A stretch of DNA of 64,000 nt from Adiantum capillus-veneris. Lineage: Eukaryota > Streptophyta > Polypodiopsida > Polypodiales > Pteridaceae. The notes below the pieces were generated by a model. That model was not told the DNA's origin. It saw nothing but the letters and a program-made list of their open reading frames with translations, and did not search any database. The position numbers and the translations under genes are program-made. The DNA lies in NCBI GenBank assembly GCA_014529385.2, contig CM043950.1, positions 63,940,935 through 64,004,934 on the forward strand, given 5' to 3'. This document shows positions 48,046 to 60,594 of the stretch, one piece after another. The stretch's first letter is position 1, and every line of letters starts with the position of its first letter.

Positions 48046-48390
48046 GGTAAATGCTGCACATGATGTGAAAACTGCCCGAAAATAGGAGAAATGGAGCGGG
48101 AACAACTTGTGCTATATAGCACAAACCGTAGAAGACTATAAGGCACCTGTTATGCAGAAAACGGCACTGACAGAAAATCTGCACAAAATGACGAAATAAC
48201 CTGTGCAGTACTGCCCGTAGTGGAAACGGAGCCCGAAATGAGCCCAAATCAAAATTCTGAGCAGACCGAGCTCTTCGAGCTCACCCAAAATATTTGTCGA
48301 CCTGCGAACGCTTGCCAAAGCTCACTGAAATCGGAGAAAGTGAGCAGGCGTGTGCTGGAGCAGCTGGCGACTAAGCCCGGGAGGACGTGA
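48046..48390 (-). other. 5' leader of copia D
   Basis: About 345 bp between the PBS and the preferred start codon. No conserved coding. Confidence 0.6.
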
Positions 48391-48405
48391 CCTGCTCTGA
48401 TACCA
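48391..48405 (-). promoter_or_regulatory. Primer-binding site of copia D
   Basis: The minus strand reads TGGTATCAGAGCAGG, two bases after the 5' LTR. It is complementary to the 3' end of initiator-Met tRNA. Confidence 0.93.
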
Positions 48406-48407
48406 AT

Positions 48408-48634
48408 TGTTGGAATTAGGGTTGCAGAGAAACACACACAGCTTGGAGAAGACGAAGGAAGCTCAAGGCACACAATAGAGAGTGTGTTACTTAGTGTGCA
48501 ATGGAAAGATGGATAGCCCTAGAGTGATGGGCGTATATACAATGCACGGGGGAAAAAACCTCCTAAAGAGGGAAAAAATGCCCCGGCGGTCCTAGTGTGT
48601 TCACACACATCACTACCACATGTATATGGTAACA
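48408..48634 (-). repeat. 5' LTR of copia D
   Basis: 227 bp, apparently identical to 43457-43683. It should hold the element promoter; no TATA box was assigned with confidence. Confidence 0.95.
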
Positions 48635-48747
48635 ACTCCTCACAAGGAGTGGTTCTCGAGTTATGCTTCTAATGGTTTAGTTAAGCTAGGTGATTCTCAT
48701 TAGCTCGAGATCTGTGGCATTGGAGATGTGAAGTTGTGTATGCGCAT
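48635..48747 (+). pseudogene. Copia C pre-integrase fragment right of copia D
   Basis: It resumes the interrupted reading as HKEWFSSYASNGLVKLGDSH, then a stop and CGIGDVKLCM, joining directly to the 3' LTR. The rest of pol is deleted. Confidence 0.75.
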
Positions 48748-48928
48748 TGGACGGACACCCATCATATTGACAGTACTAACCTTATTCTATTTGTTGGTTA
48801 TATAGAACAATAAGGAGTAGTGAGAGATATCTAAAAATCCTCATTGAGAGCTCCACCCAAACTCGCTACATTCTCCTTTCTCGCACAACATGCCATGCAT
48901 GCACACATCCGCATACGCATTCTTCACA
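48748..48928 (+). repeat. 3' LTR of copia C, start decayed
   Basis: About 181 bp matching 40290-40470. The first few bases (TGTTAGGG) are missing because a deletion joins coding to LTR. Confidence 0.65.
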
Positions 48929-48933
48929 ATTAG

Positions 48934-49533
48934 AGGTGTTATACGCCTGAGGGTTGGTAAGGTTACTCCTACCATAGAAGAAAATCGTGAACAACCAAAA
49001 TGATCTACACTAAAGCAAACCCATCCAAGGCATGGCTTTTGGTTTCTTGGAAAGTACAAATGTAGATCTTGTGGTTCAAAGTTGTACCTTTGGGTTTGCT
49101 AAAGCTATATTGAAAATCATGCCTTACCTTGTCATTTATCCTACCCTTTTCAATTAAAAATCTCATGCACAAGCTTTCTCTCTCCCAACCAGCTTTTCCC
49201 ACTTGGAAGCAACAACGTTTTCAAAAGCATGGTATCTATACATAAGATACAAATGTACTCGATTCCATTATTTATGGTACACGATATGGTACATGTACCA
49301 TGTTCTAGGTTGCATATGTGTACCAATCTTGGGTTAAATCTACTTTTCATCACACCCATTTCTCCAGCTTATGCAAGCTAGTAAAACGGGACTAGGAAAG
49401 TGCTATTGCTTGCACATGGAGAGCACAGACAGGAATGAAATGTTTCAAAAACTATGCCTACAATTCAAAGAATAAAATGTGGAGAATAAAACTTTGCAAC
49501 TGATTTTCATCAGCACCCTCCTTGGTAAATGTA

Positions 49534-49585
<52 letters not shown>

Positions 49586-51100
49586 GAATTTTGTTTCCTT
49601 CTCTAGCTGTGAGTGGTCAATTGTAGAGGCTTCCAAGCCAATACAGGCACGTGAGCGTACGCGCACACGCACACACACATAAACACACAATGTTGGCTTA
49701 ACAAAGTCTTCCCATTTACACGCTGAAAAATGTGTTGTTTAGAGTAGCACATGAGAATGAGGTTTTAGAGGTGATCGGAGAAATTTTCTGAGGAAAAAAA
49801 AACACATGTTAAACAATAGTTTGTAGAAGCAAGTTGACAAAGTCTTTGCATTTACAAGATGAAAAAATGAGCAGGCTAGAGCAACCGATGAGAATGGGGT
49901 TTTTGACGTGATTGGAGAAACTGGTCCAAGGAAAATAACACACGTTATGGAATATCTAGTAGAAATAGGGTGCACAACAAAAGGAAACATTGGCTGCACA
50001 CAACCTCAAAGAGTGGTTACAATTTGGTTGCATTCTTGGTGAAGAGGTTGGTTACGTGATTAGGTGTTAGGATTACACATAGCCTGAGAGAATATATGAC
50101 AAATGGAATGCTTTTGAAGTTCTTGTTGATAGCCAACTCTCAACAAATTCTGTTATCATACTTGATGAAGCACGTGATGCAAGAACAATACACATTGATG
50201 ACCTTTTCAGGTTGCCGAAGGATTTAGTAAGGAGGTGAATTTTTTTTGGGGGGTTTTATAGTCACCTCAACTACATTTGATGTTATTTCTTTGATATTGG
50301 TGGTTGTGACCATCTAGGTTTACTCTCTAAATTGAACCATTTGGATTTCTAGCAATTTTCGCAGGTGACACATCCTTGATTCCACTCTGGCATGTCATGG
50401 GTAGAGAACCATACACCTCAAAGTTCTTGAGTGAGATATCGCTCTGTTTTTTGTGGCATGGGATCTTCCCAAGCAGGATTTAGATCCTTTGGGACGAATT
50501 AAGCATGGTTCTTTGATGTTGCTCTCAAAACTCTCTCCACTTTTTGGCTATATCCGATAGTGTTATTGCAGCTCTCTAAAGTGAACCACCTGTATTTCTT
50601 ACATTTGCCCTCTTAAGAAGGATGATTCATCCTCATTCAGCTCAATTTCAAGTTCGTCTTTGATCTTTGTTGTGATAATGGTTGCCTAGAAGAGTCGTTG
50701 TCATCCTTCTCATGAACTACTCTAACTAGCTCAGTTGTTTGGGAATCTAGATTAGATATTAGTGATAGTACTTCATCATCTATACACACGATCATGGATG
50801 GATCTGATCCAGATGATGTAGCCCATCTGCTAAATGTTTATGTTTATTTTCATTGATAGCACAATGGGATTGAACATGGAGATTGCTAATAGGAGAGCAA
50901 ATATGCACGATATAGTGTAATTTTACATTCTCATTTATTTAGACGCATGTGATGGATGTATTTTTTACTTAAACATAACTTTCATTTTCATATAGCTTTC
51001 TCATGAATGTGCATGTCTACATTCATTTATTTGAGTGAAACATAATTTGAACATTTAAAATTTATTGTTTAAGATTCAAGAACAAAATTTGGGGTTTTTT
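48934..51100. other. Unassigned non-coding stretch with one (CT)n
   Basis: Contains (CT)n at 49536-49582 and a weak internal repeat (AGCACATGAGAATGAGGTTT at 49746 and a relative near 49882). No transposon coding or host gene was recognised. Confidence 0.45.
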
Positions 51101-51109
51101 AAATTAAAT

Positions 51110-51470
51110 ATTATGATTTGATGTTTAGTGTCTTGAGTTTTTAATTGGGTGGGATTTAGGGTTTATCATTTAGGGTTTAGGGGTTAGAGCTTTTGGTTTT
51201 GTGTCTATGGTTTAGGGTTTATGGTTACTGAGATTCAAAGTTTTTGAATTAGTGTTCAAGGTTTATGATTTAGGGTCTTGGATTTATTGCTCATTGTTTT
51301 AGATGTAGGGTTTATCTTTATCGATGTTTAAGAGTTAAGAGTCAAAGTTGGAGAATTGTGGTCCAGTACTTAATGTGTATGATTTAGTTTTTAGTGTTTA
51401 AGGATCAATGTTTAGGGTTACGGTTTGGGGTCTATATTTAGGGTTTAGAGTTTTGAGTATCGTATTGTAT
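51110..51470. repeat. Degenerate telomere-like (TTTAGGG) sequence
   Basis: Many phrases such as ATTTAGGGTTTAGGGGTTAG, GGTTTAGGGTTTATGG and TATTTAGGGTTTAGAG are scattered in a T/G-rich strand. They are strongly diverged from the plant telomere repeat. This is an interstitial patch, not an active telomere. Confidence 0.6.
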
Positions 51471-54300
51471 ATCTATACTTCAAGTCCCGAGTTAGCATAC
51501 AATTTTCACGTATTTAAAAATTGAGGTTTAAAATTTATGGAGGTCAAGAAGAGCATTTTTAATAGAAATTATAGTGCTAATATCAAAGGCATTGGCATAG
51601 CATCGCTACTATTGGTGCAATGTAGGTTTTGCAAAGGAGTGCTAGTATTATCGAGTATATATCACTATACTTTGGTTATTGTCGGTAGAACTGCTGTGTG
51701 TTTTATGTTTTAGTTTAAACCGGTACTACCCAATGTGTATTAATTTGCTTTGGTTTTTATTGGTACTACCATCGGTATTGAGCAATGATAAAAGTTGGAA
51801 TAGAAAGTTGGTGTCTAACTCCTTCAATTTATGACCAAAAAATATTTAATTTTAAATTTGAACCATTCCTAATATTCAAACATGATTGAACCAAGTATGT
51901 TGTCCTAATTTTCAAAAGCAAGTCAATTAAATGGAATCTCGAAAGATGCTTGGAAAACGTTGAAAGAGAAAAAGAGAGCAAGGGGAAAAGGAGAAATTCA
52001 AGCAAAGGAATTTTGTATATTTAGAATTTTCTCTCTTTCTCTCTCTCTCTCTCCCGTGCACACGCGGTAGGCATTGTAGATATTGGAGGCGTTGCAGATA
52101 TTTTTTTGATGCTCGTTGCTCTGTGTGGTACACCTCGGTCTTTCTATCCTGCGTTGAGCACCGAGATGATCGCGCTCACGATGCCTCAACGCATGACAAT
52201 GGAGACAGTATCGATTGCAACCTTGGAGTACTAGCCGTATGAGATTCTTGGTGTTTCTCTCTACATAGTCACAAGCCGCAACAAAGGAGTTCACCCACAG
52301 TCGTGCAGAAGGAGCAGGACGATGGACGAGAGAGATTGGTTGGTAGGAGATGCTCGCTCTCTCTCTCTCTCTCTTCCGAGACAGGGAGAGCGATGAAACG
52401 TGGAGGTTGAGACAAGCTCAGAGAGGAGGAGGAGGGGGGGGGGGGGGGCTTGGCGTCTACAGAGACGAGCTGCAAAGCGAGGTTGCCGGGTAGCAAGTCT
52501 GAGCGCTCAACTTGCTGGAGGCAGGAGAAGTTGGAGGGCCTCTTGGTCTCGAGCGCACAGAGGAAAGATAGTGCACTCATATGAACGTGCACTACTTGCT
52601 CTTTTCCTCTTAGATTGGGTAGATTCCGTGGAATCTCTATGGGAAATTAATAGATTTTGAAAACATAGACCCATAATATAGTAATTAATTAGAGACACAA
52701 GGAAGTGAACCTATTTTTAATTAATTGCAAAAACAAAGATTACATAGTTCCATGACAGGATGAGAGGAGGTGAATGAAAAGGAGATAAGTAGATGATAGA
52801 AAAGGGGGGAGAGGGGGGATAAGAGGAGAGGATGGAAACCACAAATGATGGTGCACTACAACAATGAATTGCCCTTACAAGCAATATGCCAATAATATTC
52901 ACCCTAAAGACCAATTTGAATATGCATTAGTATGTATCATATATTTTAATACATCTTGTCAAGTTTTCTTTCTAAAGTATGCGTATTTTTTAGGTTATGT
53001 CCTTAGGACTAGAGGTCTCACCCACTTGTATTGTTGAGTAACTCAAGCATTGTGGCTTTTGTATATTTATGTATTGTAGTCTCAAAACATTACATGTGGT
53101 TCTTGAGTCAAAATTTAGCAAATTTACTTTCTTTTCAAAAGCAAATCACGCTTTGAAGGTTGATTTGTGTTGATATAAATGAATCGTGATGTTGTAATAT
53201 GTAGGTGATGTGTCAATTCTATGTATTGCACTTGTTGTTCGATAATTTGTGTTGTGTTGAGAATTGCGCTCTCCATATTTCTTAGCCTCTCTATTGTTGG
53301 CATGTGGTTTAATAGCTTGTGTAATTGAATTATCAATTTGTCATGTAAGAAGTACAATAATTGGTTGCTCCATGTGTATTCAAGATAGATCTTATGTTTA
53401 GATTAGCACCCCCAAAGAATTGCAATTACCATGTCAAAGTTGTTCGATGTATGTGTAACTTACGTGATTTGTTTCAATGCATTTTGCATCCACTCAAGAA
53501 TAGTATTTTTTCAAGTTCAAAAGCTTTATCAAATTTATTAATGATCGGGTTCCGTCCATAGAGGTTGACCCACAACAAAAAGTGGAGGTATAGCTAAAGT
53601 TGATTATGCGAAAAGAAGAAGCGCATGAGACACACAACCAAAATTAGTGATGCACAAGGCAAGAGCCAAAAAGCATGTGCTAGAAATAAGGTATATTGGA
53701 GGCCTATATAAGGGTGCATAGTGTAAGCATAGATCAGTGAGGAAGAACAAAACTTATGCATGGTGGTAAGAGCACACCAAGCACGCATCTTGCCATCTTC
53801 TCCCCTATGACTCCCTCCAAAACGACCTCCATGAGAGCTCACTGAGCCAGCAATCTCACCATCTTCTCCCCCCTGACTCCCTCCAAGGCGACAACTAAGA
53901 TATAGTCCTTGGCATACTTGGCAACGAGGCTACAAAGGCTTACAGAGTTGAAGGATGGTTTTTCTCTTGAAGTCAAAACTTTTAGCAATGTCATCCACTC
54001 AAGTAGTGCTCTAACCCGAACGAACATAATTGTAAGGTAACTCACTATTGAGTTAAACCTCTTTGTTGTCTATATCCCCTAAATAATGTGGGGTTAAAAG
54101 CATAGAAAGAATATCTAGAACTAGTTAAGTACGCATACAAATGGGTGTGTTATGGACGAATGTACTAGTAATTGAGGCATAGAATCTTCTTTTTTTTGTG
54201 ATTTTGTTTTCCTTAATTGTCTCTCCATGTTGTTATTATTCCTCCTAAATTTCCCCTTCTACTCACTCGAAAGTCGTAAGCAAAGCAATCTTTTTTGTCC
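51471..54300. other. Unassigned AT-rich stretch
   Basis: Short CT/GA runs (52028-52052, 52359-52374) and a G-run at 52435-52448. Open pieces are short and of random composition. I see no supported gene. Confidence 0.45.
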
Positions 54301-54309
54301 CATTTAGAT

Positions 54310-54740
54310 TGCGTGTGCACCAGGATATGTTCCTAGGTATATAGATGTATAATCCTATGCACTAAGATATAATCTTAGGATATGTTCCTCGGTATATAGA
54401 TGTATAATCCCATGCACTAAGTTCATATCCTTACATATTTTCCAAATTTGCTCATACGCCTAGTAGCAACAAACATCCAATTAATTTTAGATGGTATATA
54501 GATGTATAATCCCATGCACTAAGTTCATATCCTTACATATTTTCCAAATTTGCTCATACGCCTAGTAGCAACAAACATCCAATTAATTTTAGATGATTCT
54601 AGTGTTATAAACCTACGATGTGTTCCTAGGTATATGGATGTATAAACCCATGCACTAGGTTCATATCCTTACATTTTTTCCATATTTTCTCATTTGCCTA
54701 TTCCCTTGTAGCAACGAACATCCAATTGATTTTAATTGAT
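54310..54740. repeat. Tandem duplication, ~102 bp unit
   Basis: GGTATATAGATGTATAATCC starts at 54391 and 54493 in near-identical 102 bp units. A diverged third copy starts near 54629 (GGTATATGGATGTATAAACC) and fragments of a further copy lie at 54337. Confidence 0.85.
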
Positions 54741-54983
54741 TCCAATGTTATCCTCATTTGCCCGTACTGCGTGCGAGATAGCCCCACCAAGGAGGAGTAC
54801 GCAAAGTTCCAACATCATGCATGCAGCTCCAAAAAACCCTCAACCCGTGGTGCAAATGAATGAAGTTATTGATGGCGTAGGCTATTGTTGCACGCACACC
54901 TAACATGGGCAAGTCAAATTGTCATATTTTGTGTTACATACATAAGTTGACCTAAGTATAGAAAGTACAAGGAGCCTAGGATG

Positions 54984-55017
<34 letters not shown>

Positions 55018-55400
55018 GGGCACCATATGGAAAACCTATATATCACATCCATTCAATGCTATTTATAAAACACTTTAATTATATATTTTTCAACGATAAA
55101 GGTAACCCTTTTTTAATTCAATATGTAAATGTGTTTTTTGTATGTAAAAAAGGAGGAAATATAGAAAAAAATAATCCTATTGTTGAACCTATGTGATAGG
55201 ATTTTTTTTTTTTTGCAATAGTAGTGACCCCCTCAAGCCTAGGATGTCCCAAAAACAACCAAGAAATGTGATTCTCATCATGAGAGAAAGCATTTGTTTT
55301 CTATGTCAAGTTAAAAGAGCTATTTGATGAAAGTATTAAGGTAAACCTCACATGCACCACTTCATGTCAAGAAATGGAGAAAGTCACAATATTTTAATAG
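54741..55400. other. Non-coding with long G-homopolymer
   Basis: A G-run of about 31 (54984-55014), then GAGGG. Otherwise unassigned. Such runs are prone to sequencing length error. Confidence 0.5.
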
Positions 55401-58400
55401 AAGTGAGAAGACAAAGAGATTCAAGGGAACCTATGGATATCTTGCTTGGCAAGAATTTGAGAAAGCCAACATAGAGAACCTATATTTCAAATGATTTAAG
55501 GGGAGTCGTGAAAAAAAGGATTGTCCCAAGGGGAAAGCACAAGGTGCTTGAAAGAAGAAAGTGGTGCACATGGTGCAACTTGTCTTTCTAAATGCTTCCT
55601 CCCGGTATGCCAATGTGGAAGTTTTCCATAAGGAAGAGGTTCATGACTACATTGCCTCTATGAGGCAATCATCCTTTGTGTGCATGCCTAGTACTATCAA
55701 AGGACATAAGGTGCATATTTTGGTAGATGATGGTGTATCCCACATCTTTCTTATCTCTATAAGCTAGTTAAGAAAATTTTCCACACAGTCTTAGATCACA
55801 TCATTACAAGATACCATTGAAGAATGGGCATGACACTAATGTGCTGGATACTCAAGTTCAAGATGTCCCTCTTGAAGTGCAAGGGAATAATATGATCTTA
55901 TATTTCTAAGTTATGAACATGGAATAGAGCAGATATGGCTCCAAGATGAGAGTGCTTACATGGATTGAGTCCTTCATTACATCATACCTACAAGCACAAT
56001 AGTCTGGTGTTTGAAGCCAATGGTTTGCACATGCTGTTATTGGGAGAAAAGAACATCCATTCCTATTTGTATACCTAAACTTTACTAGCTAACACCATAT
56101 TAGAGAGTTTGAGACTTTAGATCCAATTTGGGAATCATGGATGTCTTGAAGATTTGGCCATATGGACAAATCTCAAAAAAAAAAAAAAACAAAGCCTTCC
56201 ACAAGGTAGTACTTGAAAAGATCTTTCGAGCGATGCTCTCAAAATATTGGCTAAGATTTGACCATATGGTCAAATCTTAAGCTCTTTCTAAAAGTGGGTA
56301 TTGGGTGTTAAATACTACAACTCTAAGTGAACCAGGATGGGTGATGCCTAAACATGATGCACAAGTGAAGGGATTTGTAGACAATGTGACTCAAGAGAAT
56401 TAGGTTCCAAGATGAATTAACTTGGAGTCACAAACACGATCTTGAGTGCTAGGTGCAAGGTGATCACAAGTTCATGAATACAGCACTATACTCAAGAAAA
56501 AAACTTGGATGATTTTTCAGTCAGCTTTAGGCCTCTTTTTGGGTGGTGCCTAACCATGATGCACAAGTGAAGGGGTGTGTAGACAATGTGGCTCAAGCGA
56601 ATTAGGTTCCAAGATGAATTAACTTGGACACATAAACACGATCTTGAGTGCTAGATGCAAGGTGATCACAAGTTCATGAATAGAGCACTGTATTCATGAA
56701 ACAAACTTGGATGATTTTTCATTCAGCTTTAGGCCTCTTTTATACTTGGCCATACACTACTACATTGCATATGGGATTGTGACCCTTCACCTTCCATCAA
56801 CCCTTCTTTCCTTCACTCTCTACCAAAACTGTCACAACTTGACACAAACTTCAAACTTGGGAAATTCCCAAATTTTCTAATATGGTGTTAGCTGAACTTT
56901 GAAAATGAAATAGAGAAGATTTTTCTTTGTTACGTGATGTGTCATGTTTTTTCTACTTCTATTTCAAGTTCAATGTTTGGTAAGCTTACTCAAGGCCGCT
57001 TGCTTCTGTCTCTTCTTCCTCTTCAATGGTTAACAATTCATACTCAGAACAAGGATGGCAGTTACATGTTCAAGATACGAGCTTACCTAATTACCAAACT
57101 ACAGTCATTAAAAGACTTAGCACAAGGTAGACAAAAAACTTAAGGAGTTGCTTTGGGAATATAATGAGGACTCCCCTCATGATTTATCTATTGTTTTACC
57201 ACCCCCATGAGGTGTGAAACATGTCACAGATGTCATGCTAGGTAGTAAACCTATCAACGAGTTGCCTTAGCGGCTTAATAATAAGGAAGTAGTTGAGGTA
57301 TAATGGCAACTTGTATACTACCTTAGCATGGGGGTATCCACAACACAAGGTACATAAATTGTTCAATCAACTACATGAAGCACACTATGGTATGAAAATA
57401 GACCTACATTCATACTATCATCAAGTACACATAAGATTTGTAGATATACCCAACGTAGCCTTTCAAACACAATTTGAGCATTATGAGTTTTTGGTTAGGC
57501 CATTTGGTTTAACCAATGCCCCACCTATGTTTATGACACTTATGCATAGCATATTAAAACCATACTTGGGCAAGTTCATTACCACTTTCTTGATGAAATC
57601 CTTGTCTATAGTGCTACCAAAGAGGCACACATTTACAAGATCTTTGGCAAGCAGTAAGCATTCAACTTGTTGTGTAAACATTAGCTTTATGCCAAGCAGT
57701 GTTGGATGTTATTTTGCTCTGGCCTCATCCTGCTAATTTTTTTAAACTTCAAAGTTTCCTAAGATTGGTAGTCATTTACCATATGTTTATGCTTTTGCCA
57801 TAATTTCTTACAGATTATGCAAAACTTGTTGTTCCTACGATGCATCAATTCAAGGGCAAAGACAATAATTTCTTTTGGAGAGAAGAATAGCAACAAAGTT
57901 GTTTGACAAGCTCAAGGAAACTTTCACATCAGCATCTATACTTGCTATAGTTGATTCACTTAAAGTATTTATTCTAAAACCAAATGCTAGGTCTAGAGCT
58001 ATTGGTGAAGATTTACTCTAAGAGGGAAGACATCGGTGGCTTTCAAGAGCAAGAAACTTGATAATGCACACCAAAATTACTTTGCCTACGAAAGAGAACT
58101 CTATACTATAAAATTCACTTTGAAAAATCGAGATATTGTTCGTGTGGAGCTTAGTTTGAGATTGTATTTTACCATGAGAGCATTAAATGGTTAAAAAATC
58201 AATCAAATTTGAAGGGTCAATAGGCTAGGTGGGCGTATTTTCTTCAAGAGTGTGATACACGGTTACAATCACACTAGAATGTTGAAGATGAACTCTTTTG
58301 TAACCTAGATCACTTGTTTTAGTGGGGTTATCCACTAAAAAAAAATCAACATGGATATGTTATGCAAAGCTAGCCAGAATGTTCAGAAGACTACAGCTGG

Positions 58401-58740
58401 CTTTCAAGGAAGGTGCGACGTCTTTTTGGGTTCCATAACATTCAAAAATTCTAAAAACTAGACCTACTCTTAAGTCCTCTCAAGATACTGTGGTCAAATT
58501 CAAATCCTCATGCAAGTAGGAGAAATATCTTATAAGTTAGCTCCTCCATCACACCTTGGCATCCAGACGGTATTTCATGTAATTTGTTTACATCAATGCT
58601 TGCATCGGTATGACAATATTGTTGACCAAAATATATTGGTTGATTTTATTGACCTCCTAGTTTATCAAATGAACCAAAATGAATCATGGATTTTCATAAG
58701 TTAAGGACATGACATCATGTTCATCATCAAATTGAAAGAT
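55400..58740 (+). pseudogene. Second Ty3/gypsy copy, heavily decayed
   Basis: Same family as the 26.9 kb element. The protease region reads VHILVDDGVSHIFL (about 55709), then EHYEFLVRPFGLTNAPPMFM for RT (about 57478). An RNase H side is recognisable at about 57950-58200 (HESIKW at 58170). The integrase C-terminus reads EISYKLAPPSHLGIQTVFHV (about 58519), and a fragment matching the chromodomain-like region ends at 58740. The integrase core is missing. A tandem-duplicated block lies inside at 56338-56745. The element is cut at 58740 by copia E. No LTRs are visible. Confidence 0.75.
56338..56745. repeat. 202 bp tandem duplication within the decayed gypsy
   Basis: Two copies (starting 56341 and 56543) share CATGATGCACAAGTGAAGG, AGATGAATTAACTTGG and CAAGGTGATCACAAGTTCAT. 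They differ by several substitutions. Confidence 0.85.
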
Positions 58741-58835
58741 TGTTGGAATTAGGGTTGTAGGAGAATACACACAACTTGGAGAAGATGAAGGAAGCTCAAG
58801 GCACACAAAAGAGAGTTTTTTTCTTAGTGTGCAAT
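58741..58835 (-). repeat. 3' LTR remnant of copia E
   Basis: 95 bp matching the first 95 bp of copia D's LTR (TGTTGGAATTAGGGTTG). It is fused to RNase H sequence (CGAATCCGAAAAAGC). Compared with D, about 660 bp is deleted: the rest of the LTR plus the pol 3' end. Confidence 0.8.
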
Positions 58836-59983
58836 CGAATCCGAAAAAGCATGTAAGTCTGGTGGCAATTATCCTACCTTGGGATAAAACAAACCAAGAT
58901 GTAAAGTGCCACTCAAGTAGTGGAAAATACTCTTGACATTCTGCCAATGCTTAGACCCTGGGCTATGCATAAATTTGCTGACCTGTGAGACTACAAATTG
59001 AATATCCGGTGTCGTGTTGCATACATAAATGAGGCATCCAACAACAGTTTGGTAAAGAGTGACATATGCAAGATCACCAGCATCATGAAGACTCAATTTC
59101 AAACCTGTTTCCATGGGAGTGGCAAAAGGTTTGCAATCCTCAAGTCCAAACTTACATGGCAATGTCTCTATGTAACTTACTTGATACAAGCCAATACCAC
59201 CATCGCACTGCTTAAACTATATACCCAAGTAATGATGCAATAGCCCCAAATATTTCATCTTGAAAGTAGCAATCAAATCAGTCATAAATTCAGCAATATG
59301 TCTCTCATTTGGTCTAGTGATCAACAAATCATCCATGTAGAGAACCACAATGAGAAGTACATCACCCTCACGCTTTACATGCAATGTGCTTTCTGTTGGA
59401 TGTTATGAAAGCCTCTTTTGACCAAATGAGTGTCAACCTTCTCATACCAAGCACGAGGAGATTGCTTCAACCCATACAAAGCTTTGTTACATTTGCACAC
59501 CTTATCCTCTTGTCCTTTCTTGACAAAACCGCGAGGCTGTGTTACATAAACTTCCTCAATATGTCACCGTTCAAGCAAGCAGTAACAATGTTTGATTGAT
59601 GTACATCCAACCAAAATGAGTTGCCAATGCACATAGAAAACGCACAGTAGTCATACGACAAGTGGGAGAAAAAGTCTCTTCATTATCTATGCCTTTCTGC
59701 TGTGCATAACCTTTTGCAACAAGTCGAGCCTTATGGTGATCAATCTCACCATCCGGCTTGCGTTTCAAATTGTAAACCCACTTTGTACCAATGGCCTTTT
59801 TTCCACGAGGCAAATCACATAAAGTCCATGTGTCATTTTCTATAAGTGCATCCTATTCCAATTGCACGGCAGCCATCGAATTTTCTAAATTCTTTGCTTC
59901 ATCAAAAGAAAGAGGTTCCTCAACATCATGTAAGCTAGACACAGCCAAAGCATAACAATCTGATGCATAAGATGCATGGCAAG

Positions 59984-60094
59984 TGAAGTCGCGGAGCGGA
60001 GCGTGGGTCGACTCTCTCTCTCACACACACACACACAGTGAGCTTACACAGTACACAGTACGCAGAGATCTGTTAGAAGGGTTATCTCCCAAAT
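59984..60094 (-). repeat. Left LTR remnant of element F
   Basis: 111 bp starting TGAAGTCGCGGAGCGG, matching 62564-62674. The match stops at CTCCCAAAT, after which inverted coding begins. Confidence 0.9.
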
Positions 60095-60590
60095 AAGTTA
60101 GAACCAAAGAGCAAGAAGTGTATATTTCTTGGCTACGGAGAATCGGGCGAGATGGGTTACCGGCTTTGGGATCCTGAGTCCAGAAAGCTTATTCGTAGCA
60201 ATGATGTGCATTTCAATGAAGCCAAGTTTCACGCTAAGCCAGAGAAGACAGAGGAGATCAGAAGAGTTGTCTTCAGGGAAGATGGACCTAGTGCTAGCAC
60301 ATCAAGACAGCATGGTCAGGCTCAGGAACAGCCTATAGTGGCTAGAGAGGCAGAATCAGTTGTGGTGAGACGTTCTGAGCGTGTCTCCAAACCACCTGAT
60401 CGTTATGTGCCATCTCTAAATTATGTCATGCTCACAGATTGCGGAGAACCATCTTGTTACAAGGAAGCATTACAAGTGGTTGACTCGAAAAAATGGCAGT
60501 TGGCCATGCAGTCAGAGATGACAGCTCTGCATAAAAACCAGACATGGAAGTTGGTTAAATTACCACAGGGCAAAAAGGCTCTACCTTGTA
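60095..60590 (+). pseudogene. Element F: integrase C-terminus to RT start
   Basis: One open frame. It includes KCIFLGYGESGEMGYRLWDP, the usual copia integrase C-terminal motif (about 60115), and RRSERVSKPPDRYVPS (about 60370). The pre-RT motif follows: SEMTALHKNQTWKLVKLPQG (about 60514). Copia proteins normally continue here with RT, but the frame joins gag sequence at about 60595. Confidence 0.8.
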
Positions 60591-60594
60591 AATG

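Larger units (their letters stand above)
43457..48634 (-). mobile_element. Copia D: intact Ty1/copia retrotransposon
   Basis: 5178 bp, minus strand. It has 227 bp LTRs at both ends, which look identical by eye. A perfect ACTCC duplication is present (43452-43456 and 48635-48639). PBS and PPT are in place, and there is one uninterrupted gag-pol frame. Identical LTRs and an intact frame indicate a very recent insertion. It landed in copia C's protease-downstream codons (HVTP before, HKEWFSSYASNG after). Confidence 0.95.
40282..48928 (+). mobile_element. Copia C: decayed LTR retrotransposon, host of copia D
   Basis: A 5' LTR at 40282-40470 and a partial 3' LTR at 48748-48928 share ACCCATCATA-TGA, TTGGTTATATAGAACAAT, GTGAGAGATATCTAA, CTCGCACAACATG-like sequence and a TTCACA end. 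A PBS-like TGGTACCAAAGC follows the 5' LTR. The flanking pentamers are ATCAG (40277-40281) and ATTAG (48929-48933), an imperfect target duplication. The interior has a long leader, gag, a knuckle and the start of the pre-integrase region, split by copia D; the rest of pol is deleted. Confidence 0.75.
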
